From Alphaproteobacteria bacterium (GTDB lineage: Bacteria; Pseudomonadota; Alphaproteobacteria; Rhizobiales; Amorphaceae), in contig JAUIJH010000024.1 of NCBI GenBank assembly GCA_030431335.1, positions 1 through 44,335 on the forward strand: a stretch of 44,335 bases of DNA. The letters run 5' to 3'. This document shows, piece after piece, positions 30,893-38,960 of this stretch. Below the pieces are notes generated by a model. It was not told the DNA's origin, searched no databases, and saw nothing but the letters and a program-made list of their open reading frames with translations. Numbering within the stretch: the stretch's first letter is position 1; the number at the start of each line of letters is the position of its first letter. A program made the translations under genes and the position numbers.

Positions 30893-32518
30893 TCACTGCG
30901 CCGCGCCGGACGGCCCGCTGCGGTGGAACATCTGCGCGAGATGGGCGCCGAGCGTCGCGACCTCGCCGGGACCGCAGCAGAGGCTGACGTGGCCGTCCGG
31001 GCGGATCACGCTCAGGATGGGGCCGGCGCCCCCGAAACGCGCGTGGAGTTCGCCGCGCGGATCCTGCACGAAGGCGTCCGCACGCGAGGGCGACGCCTCT
31101 TTGCCGACCGCAAGGAAACGCACCCCGCCGAAGGGGGCCAGGATGTCGCCGATCCGGCGGGTCGTCTCGCTCACCGCGTCGCCGCCGAGGCTGCCCTCCA
31201 GGAAGAGGACGGTCGGCTCCGGATGGGCGAGCAGCGCGTGCAGCGTGGTCGTCCCGCCGCGATGGACGAGCCCGGCCACGTCGCCGACGCGCGCGCCCAC
31301 CATTTGCGCCGCGCCGCCTCCAGGCCGCTGGTCGCGGACGACGATCGGGCTCTCGTCGTAGCAGTACCCGATCTCGGTCTCGGCGATCGCGGCCAGCGCC
31401 CGCCCGTCGGGGGTGCGCAGGAAGGCGTAGAGCTCGGCGAGCTTCTCGCCGGTGGTGTCGGTCATCCAGCCGTAGGCCTCCTCGCCCGAGGCGACGACCT
31501 CGCCGTCCACCGCCCGGCGCTCGGCATCGTAGGAGCGCAGCAGCGCATCGGTCCCGCGGCCAGTGACGGCGGCGGCGAGCTTCCAACCCAGATTGTACGC
31601 GTCCTGGATGCCGGCGTTCATGCCATGGCCCTGGATCGGGTTGGAGGCATGGGCCGCATCGCCGGCCAGGAACACGCGACCGATCTGGAAGGTGCGGGCG
31701 AGGCGCGAGTGCGAGTGGAAATATTGCGGTGCAGCCGGCGCGACGAGCTCCACCTGCGGGCAGACCCCGCGCAGGCGCGCGAGCACGGCCGGCACCGCGC
31801 CATCGCCGGGATCGTCGGGCCGGAAATAGATCCGCCAATGGTCGGCGCCGAGCGGAAACGGCAGCACGATGGGCGTCTCCAGCTGCGCGCACACGGTGTC
31901 GCGGGGGCGCGTCCAATTCGCCAGTTGCGTGTCGAAGACACCCCACAGCTCGCGGTAGTCCGTCCCGTCATATTCGTCGTGGATCGCGTCGCGGACGGTG
32001 CTTCGGTAGCCGTCCGCGCCCACCACGTAGGAAACGCTGAGGGTGGAGGGACCATCGACCGCCGACACGAGCTTCACCCGCACGCCGTTCTCGTCCTGCA
32101 TCAGGCCCTCGAACCGGGTGCCGTGCTCGACGTGGCCGCCCATTGCGTGCAGCGCTTCCGTCAACAGCCGGATCGTCGCCGATTCCGGGAGCGAGAGCAT
32201 GTTGGGATAGGGCGAATCGATCGCCTTGAAATCGTATGCCGCAAAGTCCCGCCCGCCGGAAAAGAAGCTGACGCCGCGGACCCATTGGCCTTCCTCGATG
32301 AAGCGCGCGATGAGGCCGAGACTGGCCAGGATCTCCAGCGTGCGCTGCTTGATGAAGATCGCCTGGCTCCAATGAGGCGGCTCGGGCAGGCGATCGATCA
32401 GCCGGACGCCGACCCCGCGCCGCAGAAGCTCGATCGCGAGCACCAGCCCCGTGGGTCCGGCACCGACGACCAGGATCGGTGCGGCAGGCCCCGATCGCGC
32501 ACTTTGCTTGCCCTGCAT
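30893..32518 (-). CDS. Class A FAD-dependent aromatic monooxygenase (PheA/TfdB-like)
   Basis: A 541-residue flavoprotein of the p-hydroxybenzoate hydroxylase fold. It has an N-terminal ADP-binding LVVGAGPTGLVLAIELLRRG (about residues 16-35), the DG motif VVGADGYRSTVRDA (about 165-178) and the GD motif VFLAGDAAHASNPIQGHGMN (about 289-308). A C-terminal thioredoxin-like domain (about 400-541) is typical of phenol and pentachlorophenol hydroxylases. It uses NAD(P)H and O2 to hydroxylate a ring substrate that cannot be named here. A cupin gene diverges upstream and an alpha-hydroxy-acid dehydrogenase lies downstream, hinting at a small catabolic unit without a clear pathway. No ring-cleavage gene is present. 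Confidence 0.88.
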   Translation of the reverse strand: MQGKQSARSGPAAPILVVGAGPTGLVLAIELLRRGVGVRLIDRLPEPPHWSQAIFIKQRTLEILASLGLIARFIEEGQWVRGVSFFSGGRDFAAYDFKAIDSPYPNMLSLPESATIRLLTEALHAMGGHVEHGTRFEGLMQDENGVRVKLVSAVDGPSTLSVSYVVGADGYRSTVRDAIHDEYDGTDYRELWGVFDTQLANWTRPRDTVCAQLETPIVLPFPLGADHWRIYFRPDDPGDGAVPAVLARLRGVCPQVELVAPAAPQYFHSHSRLARTFQIGRVFLAGDAAHASNPIQGHGMNAGIQDAYNLGWKLAAAVTGRGTDALLRSYDAERRAVDGEVVASGEEAYGWMTDTTGEKLAELYAFLRTPDGRALAAIAETEIGYCYDESPIVVRDQRPGGGAAQMVGARVGDVAGLVHRGGTTTLHALLAHPEPTVLFLEGSLGGDAVSETTRRIGDILAPFGGVRFLAVGKEASPSRADAFVQDPRGELHARFGGAGPILSVIRPDGHVSLCCGPGEVATLGAHLAQMFHRSGPSGAAQ

Positions 32519-32710
32519 CGAACCCCCACCGCCGGGTCTGCCTGTTGTTTTGGCCTATTTGCGTAGGCTCGAAACCGCGCGCCGTCCAGCCTGACCGCGC
32601 GGCGGCGGACGACCCGGATCGGGGCGTTTGCCATCGCCTTCCGACTGCGATGTGGCATGATGGCCGTGGCGCGCGCGGCGTGCACTGGGACGCAATCGAG
32701 GGAAACGACG

Positions 32711-33163
32711 ATGACGAAAGCGTTGGACGGGGGCATCACACCGAACGGATCGGGATTCGAGGACGTGTCCTGGAATATCCTCGGTCAGATCTACTATCCG
32801 AAGGCGGTCTGCGAATCGACGTTCGCCTTCGAGACGAATTCCGAGCCCGGCCAGTACGTGCCCGTCCACATCCACCCCACCCAGGACGAGTTCATCCTCG
32901 TCCAGGAAGGCGAACTCGATCTGAAGCTCGACGGAAAGTGGTCGAAGGCGAAGGCGGGGGATCTCGTGCGCATGCCCCGCGGTGTGCCGCACGGCTATTT
33001 CAACAAGTCCGACAAGCCGGCCCGGGCGCTGTTCTGGGTTTCGCCGGCCGGAAAGCTCAAGGACCTGTTCGTGGAGCTCGACGCGCTGACCGACGTCGAG
33101 ACCGTGGTGCGCCTGTCGGCCGAGCACGACGTGGAATTCCTGCCGCCCGACGCAAACGCGTGA
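32711..33163 (+). CDS. Single-domain cupin protein
   Basis: A 150-residue cupin_2 protein. The two conserved cupin motifs are visible: YVPVHIHPTQDEFILVQEGE (motif 1, His, His and Glu metal ligands) and MPRGVPHGYFNKSDKPA (motif 2, His), with LDLKLDGKWSKAKAGD between. It probably binds Fe, Mn or Zn and may be an isomerase, dioxygenase or simple sensor. ATG 32711 is preceded by GAGGGAAACGACG; an upstream in-frame ATG at 32657 adds residues unlike a cupin. It is divergent from the FAD monooxygenase across 192 bp, so the two may be co-regulated. Confidence 0.88.
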   Translation: MTKALDGGITPNGSGFEDVSWNILGQIYYPKAVCESTFAFETNSEPGQYVPVHIHPTQDEFILVQEGELDLKLDGKWSKAKAGDLVRMPRGVPHGYFNKSDKPARALFWVSPAGKLKDLFVELDALTDVETVVRLSAEHDVEFLPPDANA

Positions 33164-33203
33164 GAGCGGCGGTCCGCGCGGATTTTTACGATGGGTTTTG
33201 CGT

Positions 33204-33280
33204 TGGTACCGACGCCCCGGCTCGAACGGGGGACCTCTAGATCCACAATCTAGCGCTCTAACCTACTGAGCTACGTCGGC
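33204..33280 (-). tRNA. tRNA-His (anticodon GTG)
   Basis: Read on the minus strand the acceptor stem GCCGACG pairs with CGTCGGT, leaving G1-U72 and discriminator A73, followed by an encoded CCA. D arm GCTC/GAGC, anticodon arm CTAGA-TTGTGGA-TCTAG with GTG at positions 34-36, and T arm CCCCG-TTCGAGC-CGGGG all fold. The base before position 1 is A, so the G-1 typical of bacterial tRNA-His is not encoded. This matches the alphaproteobacterial type. Length is 77 bases including CCA. Confidence 0.95.
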
Positions 33281-33330
33281 TCACGCGCGCAGCTGAAGCC
33301 GCGCGATCCGTGCGGCGGGCGATATGGCAC

Positions 33331-33364
33331 AAAAAAAGCGCGCCGGGAACCCCGGCGCGCTTTT
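33331..33364 (-). terminator. Bidirectional intrinsic terminator after the phasin gene
   Basis: GCGCGCCGGG (33338-33347) pairs perfectly with CCCGGCGCGC (33351-33360) around AAC. Seven A flank it on the left and TTTT on the right. On the minus strand this gives a 10-bp stem followed by seven T, right after the phasin stop at 33389, so it is mainly the phasin terminator. It could also stop plus-strand readthrough from the cupin gene. Confidence 0.9.
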
Positions 33365-33388
33365 CTCTCGCGGTCGCCGCTAAAAAGC

Positions 33389-33886
33389 TTAGCTGTTCAG
33401 CTTGCTGACCGACTTTTCCCAGGCCTCTTTCATGGGGCCGGTGGTCTCCGACGCCAGCTTGCTGGCCGTCTCCTGAAGCTCACGAGCCTGCGAAGCGAAC
33501 GCCTCGAACTGCTCGCGCACGAACTTCGTCTGAAGCTCGACGGCCTCGGACACCGTCTTCACACCGGAAACTTCCTTGGCGAAGGCAAAAACGCGATCGG
33601 TGTTGGCCTGCACCTGGTCGATCAACTTGAGGTTCATCTCAGTGAACGACTTGCGGGCGGTCTCGTAAGTATCTTCCATCATGTCCGTTGCCTCCTCAGC
33701 TGCGTTACGGGTGGATTCGTAGAATTCTCGGGCCGACGAAATGGACTTCTCCGCCATCTCGCGAACCATGTTGGGAACTTCCGTGCCGGGAAGCGCCGCA
33801 GCGAACTCTTCAGATGCTTTCTCGGCAGCCTTAAAGTTCTGCTCCGCAACCTGGTCGGGAGTCGGTGTCACATCGGTCATCGACAT
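33389..33886 (-). CDS. Phasin
   Basis: A 165-residue amphipathic helical protein of the phasin_2 family, which coats polyhydroxyalkanoate granules. It begins MSMTDVTPTPDQVAEQNFKA and has long helical segments with SSAREFYESTRNAAEEATDM, MNLKLIDQVQANTDRVFAFA and ELQTKFVREQFEAFASQARE, then MKEAWEKSVSKLNS. ATG 33886 is supported by GGAGACGAACA just upstream and by the family N-terminus; earlier in-frame codons run into the promoter. A strong terminator follows. TGCA-type boxes upstream suggest PhaR control. Codon use looks less GC-extreme than its neighbours, as expected for a highly expressed gene. Confidence 0.9.
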   Translation of the reverse strand: MSMTDVTPTPDQVAEQNFKAAEKASEEFAAALPGTEVPNMVREMAEKSISSAREFYESTRNAAEEATDMMEDTYETARKSFTEMNLKLIDQVQANTDRVFAFAKEVSGVKTVSEAVELQTKFVREQFEAFASQARELQETASKLASETTGPMKEAWEKSVSKLNS

Positions 33887-33978
33887 TGTTCGTCTCCAAA
33901 AACGGTGCATATGCTCGGCAGTACTCGGAACCTGGGCTACCGAGCATCTGCGCCTACCCAAATATAGGAGACTTTTTG

Positions 33979-34001
33979 TGCAGTGCAACATGATTTTTGC
34001 A
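33979..34001. promoter_or_regulatory. Possible PhaR-type operator upstream of the phasin gene
   Basis: TGCAGTGCA (33979-33987) is a near-perfect palindrome with one central base, and a further TGCA lies at 33998-34001, about 95-115 bp upstream of the phasin ATG. PhaR repressors of alphaproteobacteria bind TGC/GCA-rich dyads ahead of phasin genes and release on PHA accumulation. The assignment rests on motif similarity and position. No phaR gene is in the window. Confidence 0.5.
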
Positions 34002-34095
34002 CACGCGAATGGGAGGCCCCTAAACCCTTACGAACGTTCTCTTAACGCCCATCGGTCATGACTGGTTTGATCGAGATCGGACCAGGAGATGCGTT

Positions 34096-35340
34096 GTGAG
34101 CGACCTGCCGAACCGGGAATTTCCAGGTGCGCAGATCGATCTGTCTCGCCTTGGGCACCCGCACACCGACGCCTTCCGGCACATCGCCGAAGCGCTCGGC
34201 GCGCGCTATGCCGGCGATGAGCCCGTCTCCGTGCCGCCCGACGGCGCCCCGGTCGCCGCGCTCGACCTGCCCGCCGAGGCGCCGCCGCAGGACCCGCGCG
34301 CGGCCGCGCTCCTCGAAACGCTGCCCCTACCCGTCCTCGTCACCAACGCCAACCGGATCGCCTATCTCAACCGGCGCGCCAAGGCGGTGCTGGGCTATGC
34401 CGGCGCCGAGGCGCTCGAAGCGGCGGGCGGCCTCGCGGCGCTGTTCGGCGAACGGAAGGCGATGGACGGGACGCTCGCCATCGCCGATGCGCTCGGCAAG
34501 GTCTTCCGCGCCACGGTGGAGATGACGCCGATCGACTGGGCCGGCCGCCGCGCCGTCATGTTGTCGATGCAGCCGGTCGCCTCCGAGGCCCGCCCATTGA
34601 TCGGCGCCGAGGCGCTGAGCGGGCTGATCGATGCCAACCCCGACCCCATCGCCGTGGTCACCCGTGGCGGCCGCGTGGAAGCCGCCAACGCGGCCTACGC
34701 GGCGCTTGCCGATGGCACGGGCGAGGATATTCGCCTCGAGCAACGGCTGGAGGCGGAGGCGCTGGACCGCGTGCTTCGCCTCACGGCCGAGGCGTTCGGA
34801 TCGCCCGACGGCGCCGCCGCGCTCGCCTCGCCCATGCGCATCGGGACGCGCGCGATGACGGTTTCGGCCGGCATCCTGCGCGGCACCGAGCTCGCCTGCC
34901 TGGTTTTCCACCCCGAGGACGAACGCGAAACCGCGCCTGCATCGCCCTCCCCCGCGCCGGCCGCGGCAAACGCCCTGGAGCGGGCCGCCGCGACGGCCGG
35001 CGGGCTGATCGAGGACGATGCGGTGCGCATTACGGTGTCGGGCGGGCCGGCCAGCAGCCTGGAGCGGGCGCTGGACGAGGAGTCCGAGCGCTTCTTCCGC
35101 GCGCTCCTGGTGGCGATCGGCGGCCGCGCGCCGGCCGGATCGACCGTTGCCGTGGAGCGGCGGGGCGGTCACTACGGCCTTACGCTTGACCCCGCGAGCG
35201 CGGGCGTATCGGAGGCCGTGGCCGCCTCGGCGCGCCTGATTCTGCTGGGGCTGGAGGCGGGGCTCGCCCTCGCGCCGGCTGGGGACGGCGAACTCACCAT
35301 CGCCCCCGTTCTGGCCTCGACGGCCGACGCACCCGCCTGA
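34096..35340 (+). CDS. PAS-domain protein without a recognisable output domain
   Basis: A 414-residue cytosolic protein. About residues 1-70 are a variable leader. The first PAS-like domain (about 74-175) contains LPLPVLVTNANRIAYLNRRA and VEMTPIDWAGRRAVMLSMQP. The second (about 180-275) contains LIDANPDPIAVVTRGGRVEA and MTVSAGILRG. A Pro/Ala linker leads to about 115 C-terminal residues with helix-rich ERALDEESERFFRALLVAIG. I see no H-box, HATPase, GGDEF, EAL or HTH motif. It may sense a ligand or redox state and act through a partner, or be a remnant of a sensor kinase. GTG 34096 has AGGAG at good spacing. It is convergent with the Lrp gene and divergent from phasin. Confidence 0.65.
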   Translation: MSDLPNREFPGAQIDLSRLGHPHTDAFRHIAEALGARYAGDEPVSVPPDGAPVAALDLPAEAPPQDPRAAALLETLPLPVLVTNANRIAYLNRRAKAVLGYAGAEALEAAGGLAALFGERKAMDGTLAIADALGKVFRATVEMTPIDWAGRRAVMLSMQPVASEARPLIGAEALSGLIDANPDPIAVVTRGGRVEAANAAYAALADGTGEDIRLEQRLEAEALDRVLRLTAEAFGSPDGAAALASPMRIGTRAMTVSAGILRGTELACLVFHPEDERETAPASPSPAPAAANALERAAATAGGLIEDDAVRITVSGGPASSLERALDEESERFFRALLVAIGGRAPAGSTVAVERRGGHYGLTLDPASAGVSEAVAASARLILLGLEAGLALAPAGDGELTIAPVLASTADAPA

Positions 35341-35373
35341 CATTGGCGGCCCGCCGGCCCGCCGCGCCCCGGT

Positions 35374-35862
35374 TTAGCGGAGCGTTTCGGCCTTCTGTTC
35401 CAACGGCACGCGCGGTTCGCTTTTGGATTGGCGAATCGTAAGCAGTGTGCGAACGCTCTCCACATTCGCCGCCGCGGTCAGCGTTTCGATGATAAACGTC
35501 TGGAACGAGCGCAGCGTATCGGTGATGCACAGGAGGACGAAGTCGACCTCGCCGGACACCATCCACGCCTCGCGGACGATGGGCCAACCGCGCAGCTGGC
35601 TCTCGAACCGCACCAGTTCCGCCTCGGACTGGTTCTTGAGCCCGACATGGGCGAACGCGGTCAGATCGTAGCCGAGCTGCTTCTCGTCGAGCAGCGCCCG
35701 ATAGCTCTCGATGATGCCGTTCTCCTCCAGCGCACGCACGCGGCGCAGGCAGGGTGGGGCAGATATTCCTGCACGGCGGGCCAATTCCACATTCGTAATT
35801 CGGCCTTCGGACTGCAGCGTGTACAGGATTTTCCAGTCGACAGCGTCGAGGCGGACTTTCAT
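35374..35862 (-). CDS. Lrp/AsnC-family transcriptional regulator
   Basis: A 162-residue regulator with an N-terminal AsnC-type helix-turn-helix (MKVRLDAVDWKILYTLQSEG then ELARRAGISAPPCLRRVRAL, residues about 1-55) and a C-terminal RAM/AsnC ligand domain (YDLTAFAHVGLKN, VREAWMVSGEVDFVLLCI, about 62-155). It probably responds to an amino acid and controls transport or metabolism genes elsewhere. It is divergent from the ELM1-like gene across about 110 bp and convergent with the PAS gene. Length is normal; the target is unknown. Confidence 0.93.
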   Translation of the reverse strand: MKVRLDAVDWKILYTLQSEGRITNVELARRAGISAPPCLRRVRALEENGIIESYRALLDEKQLGYDLTAFAHVGLKNQSEAELVRFESQLRGWPIVREAWMVSGEVDFVLLCITDTLRSFQTFIIETLTAAANVESVRTLLTIRQSKSEPRVPLEQKAETLR

Positions 35863-35973
35863 AGGCTGCGGTCAGACCTCTCGGGCCGCACGAGGGTTCA
35901 TAAAAAGGATTCATATCCGCATGAGGGAAATTAGTCAGCCCAATAATTGGGAGCGGGATAAGCTCTGAACCGA

Positions 35974-36924
35974 ATGCCGATGCGCTGCCTCGTCATCTCC
36001 TCTCCCGGCAAGAAGGGCCACATGCGCCAGGCGCAGGCGGTGGCGGCTCGGCTCGGCGCCGTCACCACGACGGTGGAAGCGCCGCGCGCGCGCCGCGACG
36101 TGGCGCAGGCCGACTACGACGTCGTGATCGCGGCAGGCCGGCAGGCAATCGCGCCGGCACGGCGCATCGCCAAGAGGCGCACCGGCCCGCGCCCCGTCGT
36201 CGCCGTGCTGCAACCGGTGATCTGGCACCCGGCGGACTTCGATCTGATCTGGGCCCCGTCGCACGACCGCGCGGCCCGCCGGCTTGCGGCCCGCACCCCG
36301 CTGGTCGAGACACTCACGGCCCCCTCCGCCGTCACCGCGGCCGACATGGCCGAGGCCGCGGCCGAGCTCGGCGCCGTGCTCACCAGCGCCGCTCCGCCCT
36401 ATGTCGGGGTGCTCGTGGGCGGGCCGTCGCGCGCTCACCGCTTCGCGCGCGCCGAGGTGGAGGAGCTGGCCACGCGGCTCGGAGCCTTCGCCACAGCGCA
36501 CGACGTGCGCATCCTCCTCACCACATCGCAGCGAAGCCCGGCGGGGGCGGCCGCCCTGTTCCGCGAAGTCCTGCCGGCGCCGGGCCATTTCGTGTTCGAC
36601 GCCGCCGATCCGGGCCAACTGTCGCCCTCGCGGGTGTTCGCGGCGATCCTGGGTCTGGCCGAGGTTTTTGTGGTGACGGAGGATTCGGTGGCGATGATGA
36701 GCGAGGCGGCCGCCACGGGAAAGCCCATCTACGGTTGGCACCTGCCGGGCGGGAAGGCAAAATTCGACCGATTTCACCGCGGGCTCGAGGCCCACGGCGC
36801 CTTGCGGTGGTTCGATGGCGGCTATGAACGGTGGAATTACCCACCGTTAGATGCCGCCGGAGCCATCGCCGAGGCGCTTCTGCCTAGGCTAGACTTGGCA
36901 GAAGGCAGCAACGACCGCATCTGA
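35974..36924 (+). CDS. ELM1/GtrOC1-like family protein
   Basis: A 316-residue member of the family related to plant mitochondrial fission protein ELM1, with a GT-B-like glycosyltransferase fold. It has ISSPGKKGHMRQAQAVAARL at the N-terminus, VVIAAGRQAIAPARRIAKRR, YVGVLVGGPSRAHRF (about 148-162), ILLTTSQRSP and VVTEDSVAMMSEAAATGKPI near residue 230, then YGWHLPGGKAKFDRF. Bacterial members are widespread in alphaproteobacteria; an activated-sugar substrate is suspected but unproven. It lies 46 bp before trxB on the same strand, a common pairing in this group, so they may be co-transcribed. The second ATG (35980) is also possible. Confidence 0.82.
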   Translation: MPMRCLVISSPGKKGHMRQAQAVAARLGAVTTTVEAPRARRDVAQADYDVVIAAGRQAIAPARRIAKRRTGPRPVVAVLQPVIWHPADFDLIWAPSHDRAARRLAARTPLVETLTAPSAVTAADMAEAAAELGAVLTSAAPPYVGVLVGGPSRAHRFARAEVEELATRLGAFATAHDVRILLTTSQRSPAGAAALFREVLPAPGHFVFDAADPGQLSPSRVFAAILGLAEVFVVTEDSVAMMSEAAATGKPIYGWHLPGGKAKFDRFHRGLEAHGALRWFDGGYERWNYPPLDAAGAIAEALLPRLDLAEGSNDRI

Positions 36925-36970
36925 GGGCGGGGCTTCGCCCACCGCAACACCCCGCGACGAGGAGGACGCC

Positions 36971-37942
36971 GTGTCCGAGACCATCACCACCAAGCTACTG
37001 ATCGTCGGTTCGGGTCCCGCCGGCTATACCGCTGCCATCTACGGGGCCCGCGCGATGCTGGAGCCCGTCCTGGTGAGCGGCATTCAGCCCGGCGGCCAGA
37101 TGACCATCACCACGGATGTGGAAAACTACCCCGGCTTTGCCGACGTCATCCAGGGCCCCTGGCTGATGGAGCAGATGCGCGCCCAGGCCGAGCACGTCGG
37201 CACCCGCATGATCTTCGATCATCTGACCGACCTCGACGTCACGCGGCGCCCCTTCGTGCTGAAGGGCGATTCGGGCACCACCTATGTGGCCGACGCGGTC
37301 GTCATCGCGACGGGTGCGCAGGCCAAATGGCTCGGCCTCCCGTCCGAGGAGTTGCTCAAGGGCTACGGCGTATCGGCCTGCGCCACCTGCGACGGCTTCT
37401 TCTATCGCGGCAAGGAGGTGCTGGTGGTGGGCGGCGGCAACACCGCCGTGGAGGAGGCTCTCTACCTCACCAACCACGCCGCCAAGGTGACGCTGATCCA
37501 CCGCCGCGACGAATTGCGCGCCGAGCGGATCCTGCAGGAGCGGCTCTTCGCACATCCCAACGTCAAGGTGCTGTGGCATACCGAGCTCGCCGAGGTGGTG
37601 GGCGGTGGCACGCCCCCCGGCGTCACCGGTGCGCGGCTGAGGGACACCCGCACGGGCGAGGAGCGGGTGATGCCGATCGACGGCGTATTTATCGCCATCG
37701 GCCACCAGCCGGCGACGGAACTCGTTAAAGACAAGCTTCGGCTCCGCCCTTCAGGGTATGTGTGGACCGAGCCCGACAGCACGCGCACCAACGTGCCCGG
37801 GATCTTCGCGGCCGGCGACGTGACGGACGACATCTATCGGCAGGCGGTGACGGCGGCGGGGATGGGCTGCATGGCGGCGCTGGAGGCCGAGCGCTTCCTG
37901 TCGGCCAACGAAAGCGCCTCGCGGGAAACCGTCGCGGCCTGA
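36971..37942 (+). CDS. trxB: Thioredoxin-disulfide reductase
   Basis: A 323-residue NADPH- and FAD-dependent reductase that recycles oxidised thioredoxin in the cytosol. It has FAD-binding LLIVGSGPAGYTAAIYGARA (residues about 9-28), the redox-active CATC in SACATCDGFFYRGKE (about 137-151), NADPH-binding VVGGGNTAVEEALYLTNHA and the final FAD motif IFAAGDVTDDIYRQAVTAAG. Start GTG 36971 follows GAGGAGGACGCC. A LysR regulator follows on the same strand after 127 bp, an arrangement seen in other alphaproteobacteria. Length and motifs are standard. Confidence 0.97.
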   Translation: MSETITTKLLIVGSGPAGYTAAIYGARAMLEPVLVSGIQPGGQMTITTDVENYPGFADVIQGPWLMEQMRAQAEHVGTRMIFDHLTDLDVTRRPFVLKGDSGTTYVADAVVIATGAQAKWLGLPSEELLKGYGVSACATCDGFFYRGKEVLVVGGGNTAVEEALYLTNHAAKVTLIHRRDELRAERILQERLFAHPNVKVLWHTELAEVVGGGTPPGVTGARLRDTRTGEERVMPIDGVFIAIGHQPATELVKDKLRLRPSGYVWTEPDSTRTNVPGIFAAGDVTDDIYRQAVTAAGMGCMAALEAERFLSANESASRETVAA

Positions 37943-38069
37943 GCAAAGCTGTGCGGCGTTGCAGCCTGCCATAAGCTGGCGGCGCGGCACGGCTCTTGTC
38001 TGCTGGTAGGCGGATCGTCCTCGCGACGAGTAAGGAACACCGCGCAACGCTGCGCAATCGGAGGCCCCC

Positions 38070-38960
38070 ATGGACTGGGACAAGCTGCGTGTCTTTCATG
38101 CTGCCGCACAAAAGGGCAGTTTTACGCACGCGGGTGAGGAACTCGGCATCAGCCAGTCGGCGGTCAGCCGGCAGGTGCACGCGCTGGAGATGCAGATCGG
38201 CGTCAGCCTGTTTCATCGTCACGCGCGCGGCCTGCTGCTGACCGAGCAGGGCGAGCGGCTGTACGAGACCACCTCCAACATTGCCCGGGAGCTGCAATCG
38301 GTCTCCGGCGCCCTGCTCGATTCACGCGACCGTCCGCGCGGCGTGCTGCGCGTCACCACCACCATCGGGCTCGGCTCGACGTGGCTGTGCTCGCGCATCA
38401 AGGATTTCATCGAGCTGTACCCCGAGGTGCAGCTGGAGCTGATCTTCGACGACAACGAGCTCGACCTCGGCATGCGCGAGGCGGACATCGCGATCCGCTG
38501 GCGCCAGCCGGTGCAGCCGGACCTGGTGCAGCGGCGCCTGTTCACGGTGCACTTCCACGTCTACGCCTCGCTCGACTACGTGGAGCGCTGCGGCGCACCG
38601 CGCACGGTGGAGGACATCGACAACCACCGCCTCGTCACCTTCGGCCCCAATCCGCCGGCCTATCTCAAGGAATTGAACTGGCTGGAGACCGCCGGGCGCA
38701 ACGACGACGTGCTGCGCGAGCCGGTCGTGCGGGTCAACAACATGGTGGCGATGCGCACCGCCATCGCCGGCGGGGCCGGCGTCGGCGTGCTGCCGGACTT
38801 CGTGGTGGACGGGACCGACGACCTGGTGCGCCTCGACCTCGGCGCCGAGCCGCCCAGCTACAATCTCTACTTCGTCTACGCGTCCGAGCTGCGCAACACG
38901 GCCCGCGTGCAGGCGTTCCGGGACTTCGTGCTGGCCAAGGCCGAGGCGTGGCGCTACTGA
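38070..38960 (+). CDS. LysR-family transcriptional regulator
   Basis: A 296-residue LysR regulator. The N-terminal winged HTH (residues 1-60) reads MDWDKLRVFHAAAQKGSFTH then ISQSAVSRQVHALEMQIGVS, and the effector domain (about 92-293) contains VLRVTTTIGLGSTWL, EADIAIRWRQP and AIAGGAGVGVLPDFVV. ATG 38070 has GGAGG at ideal spacing. It follows trxB, so it may respond to redox state or act on an unrelated target. The 3' end overlaps the next gene by 13 bp. Confidence 0.94.
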   Translation: MDWDKLRVFHAAAQKGSFTHAGEELGISQSAVSRQVHALEMQIGVSLFHRHARGLLLTEQGERLYETTSNIARELQSVSGALLDSRDRPRGVLRVTTTIGLGSTWLCSRIKDFIELYPEVQLELIFDDNELDLGMREADIAIRWRQPVQPDLVQRRLFTVHFHVYASLDYVERCGAPRTVEDIDNHRLVTFGPNPPAYLKELNWLETAGRNDDVLREPVVRVNNMVAMRTAIAGGAGVGVLPDFVVDGTDDLVRLDLGAEPPSYNLYFVYASELRNTARVQAFRDFVLAKAEAWRY

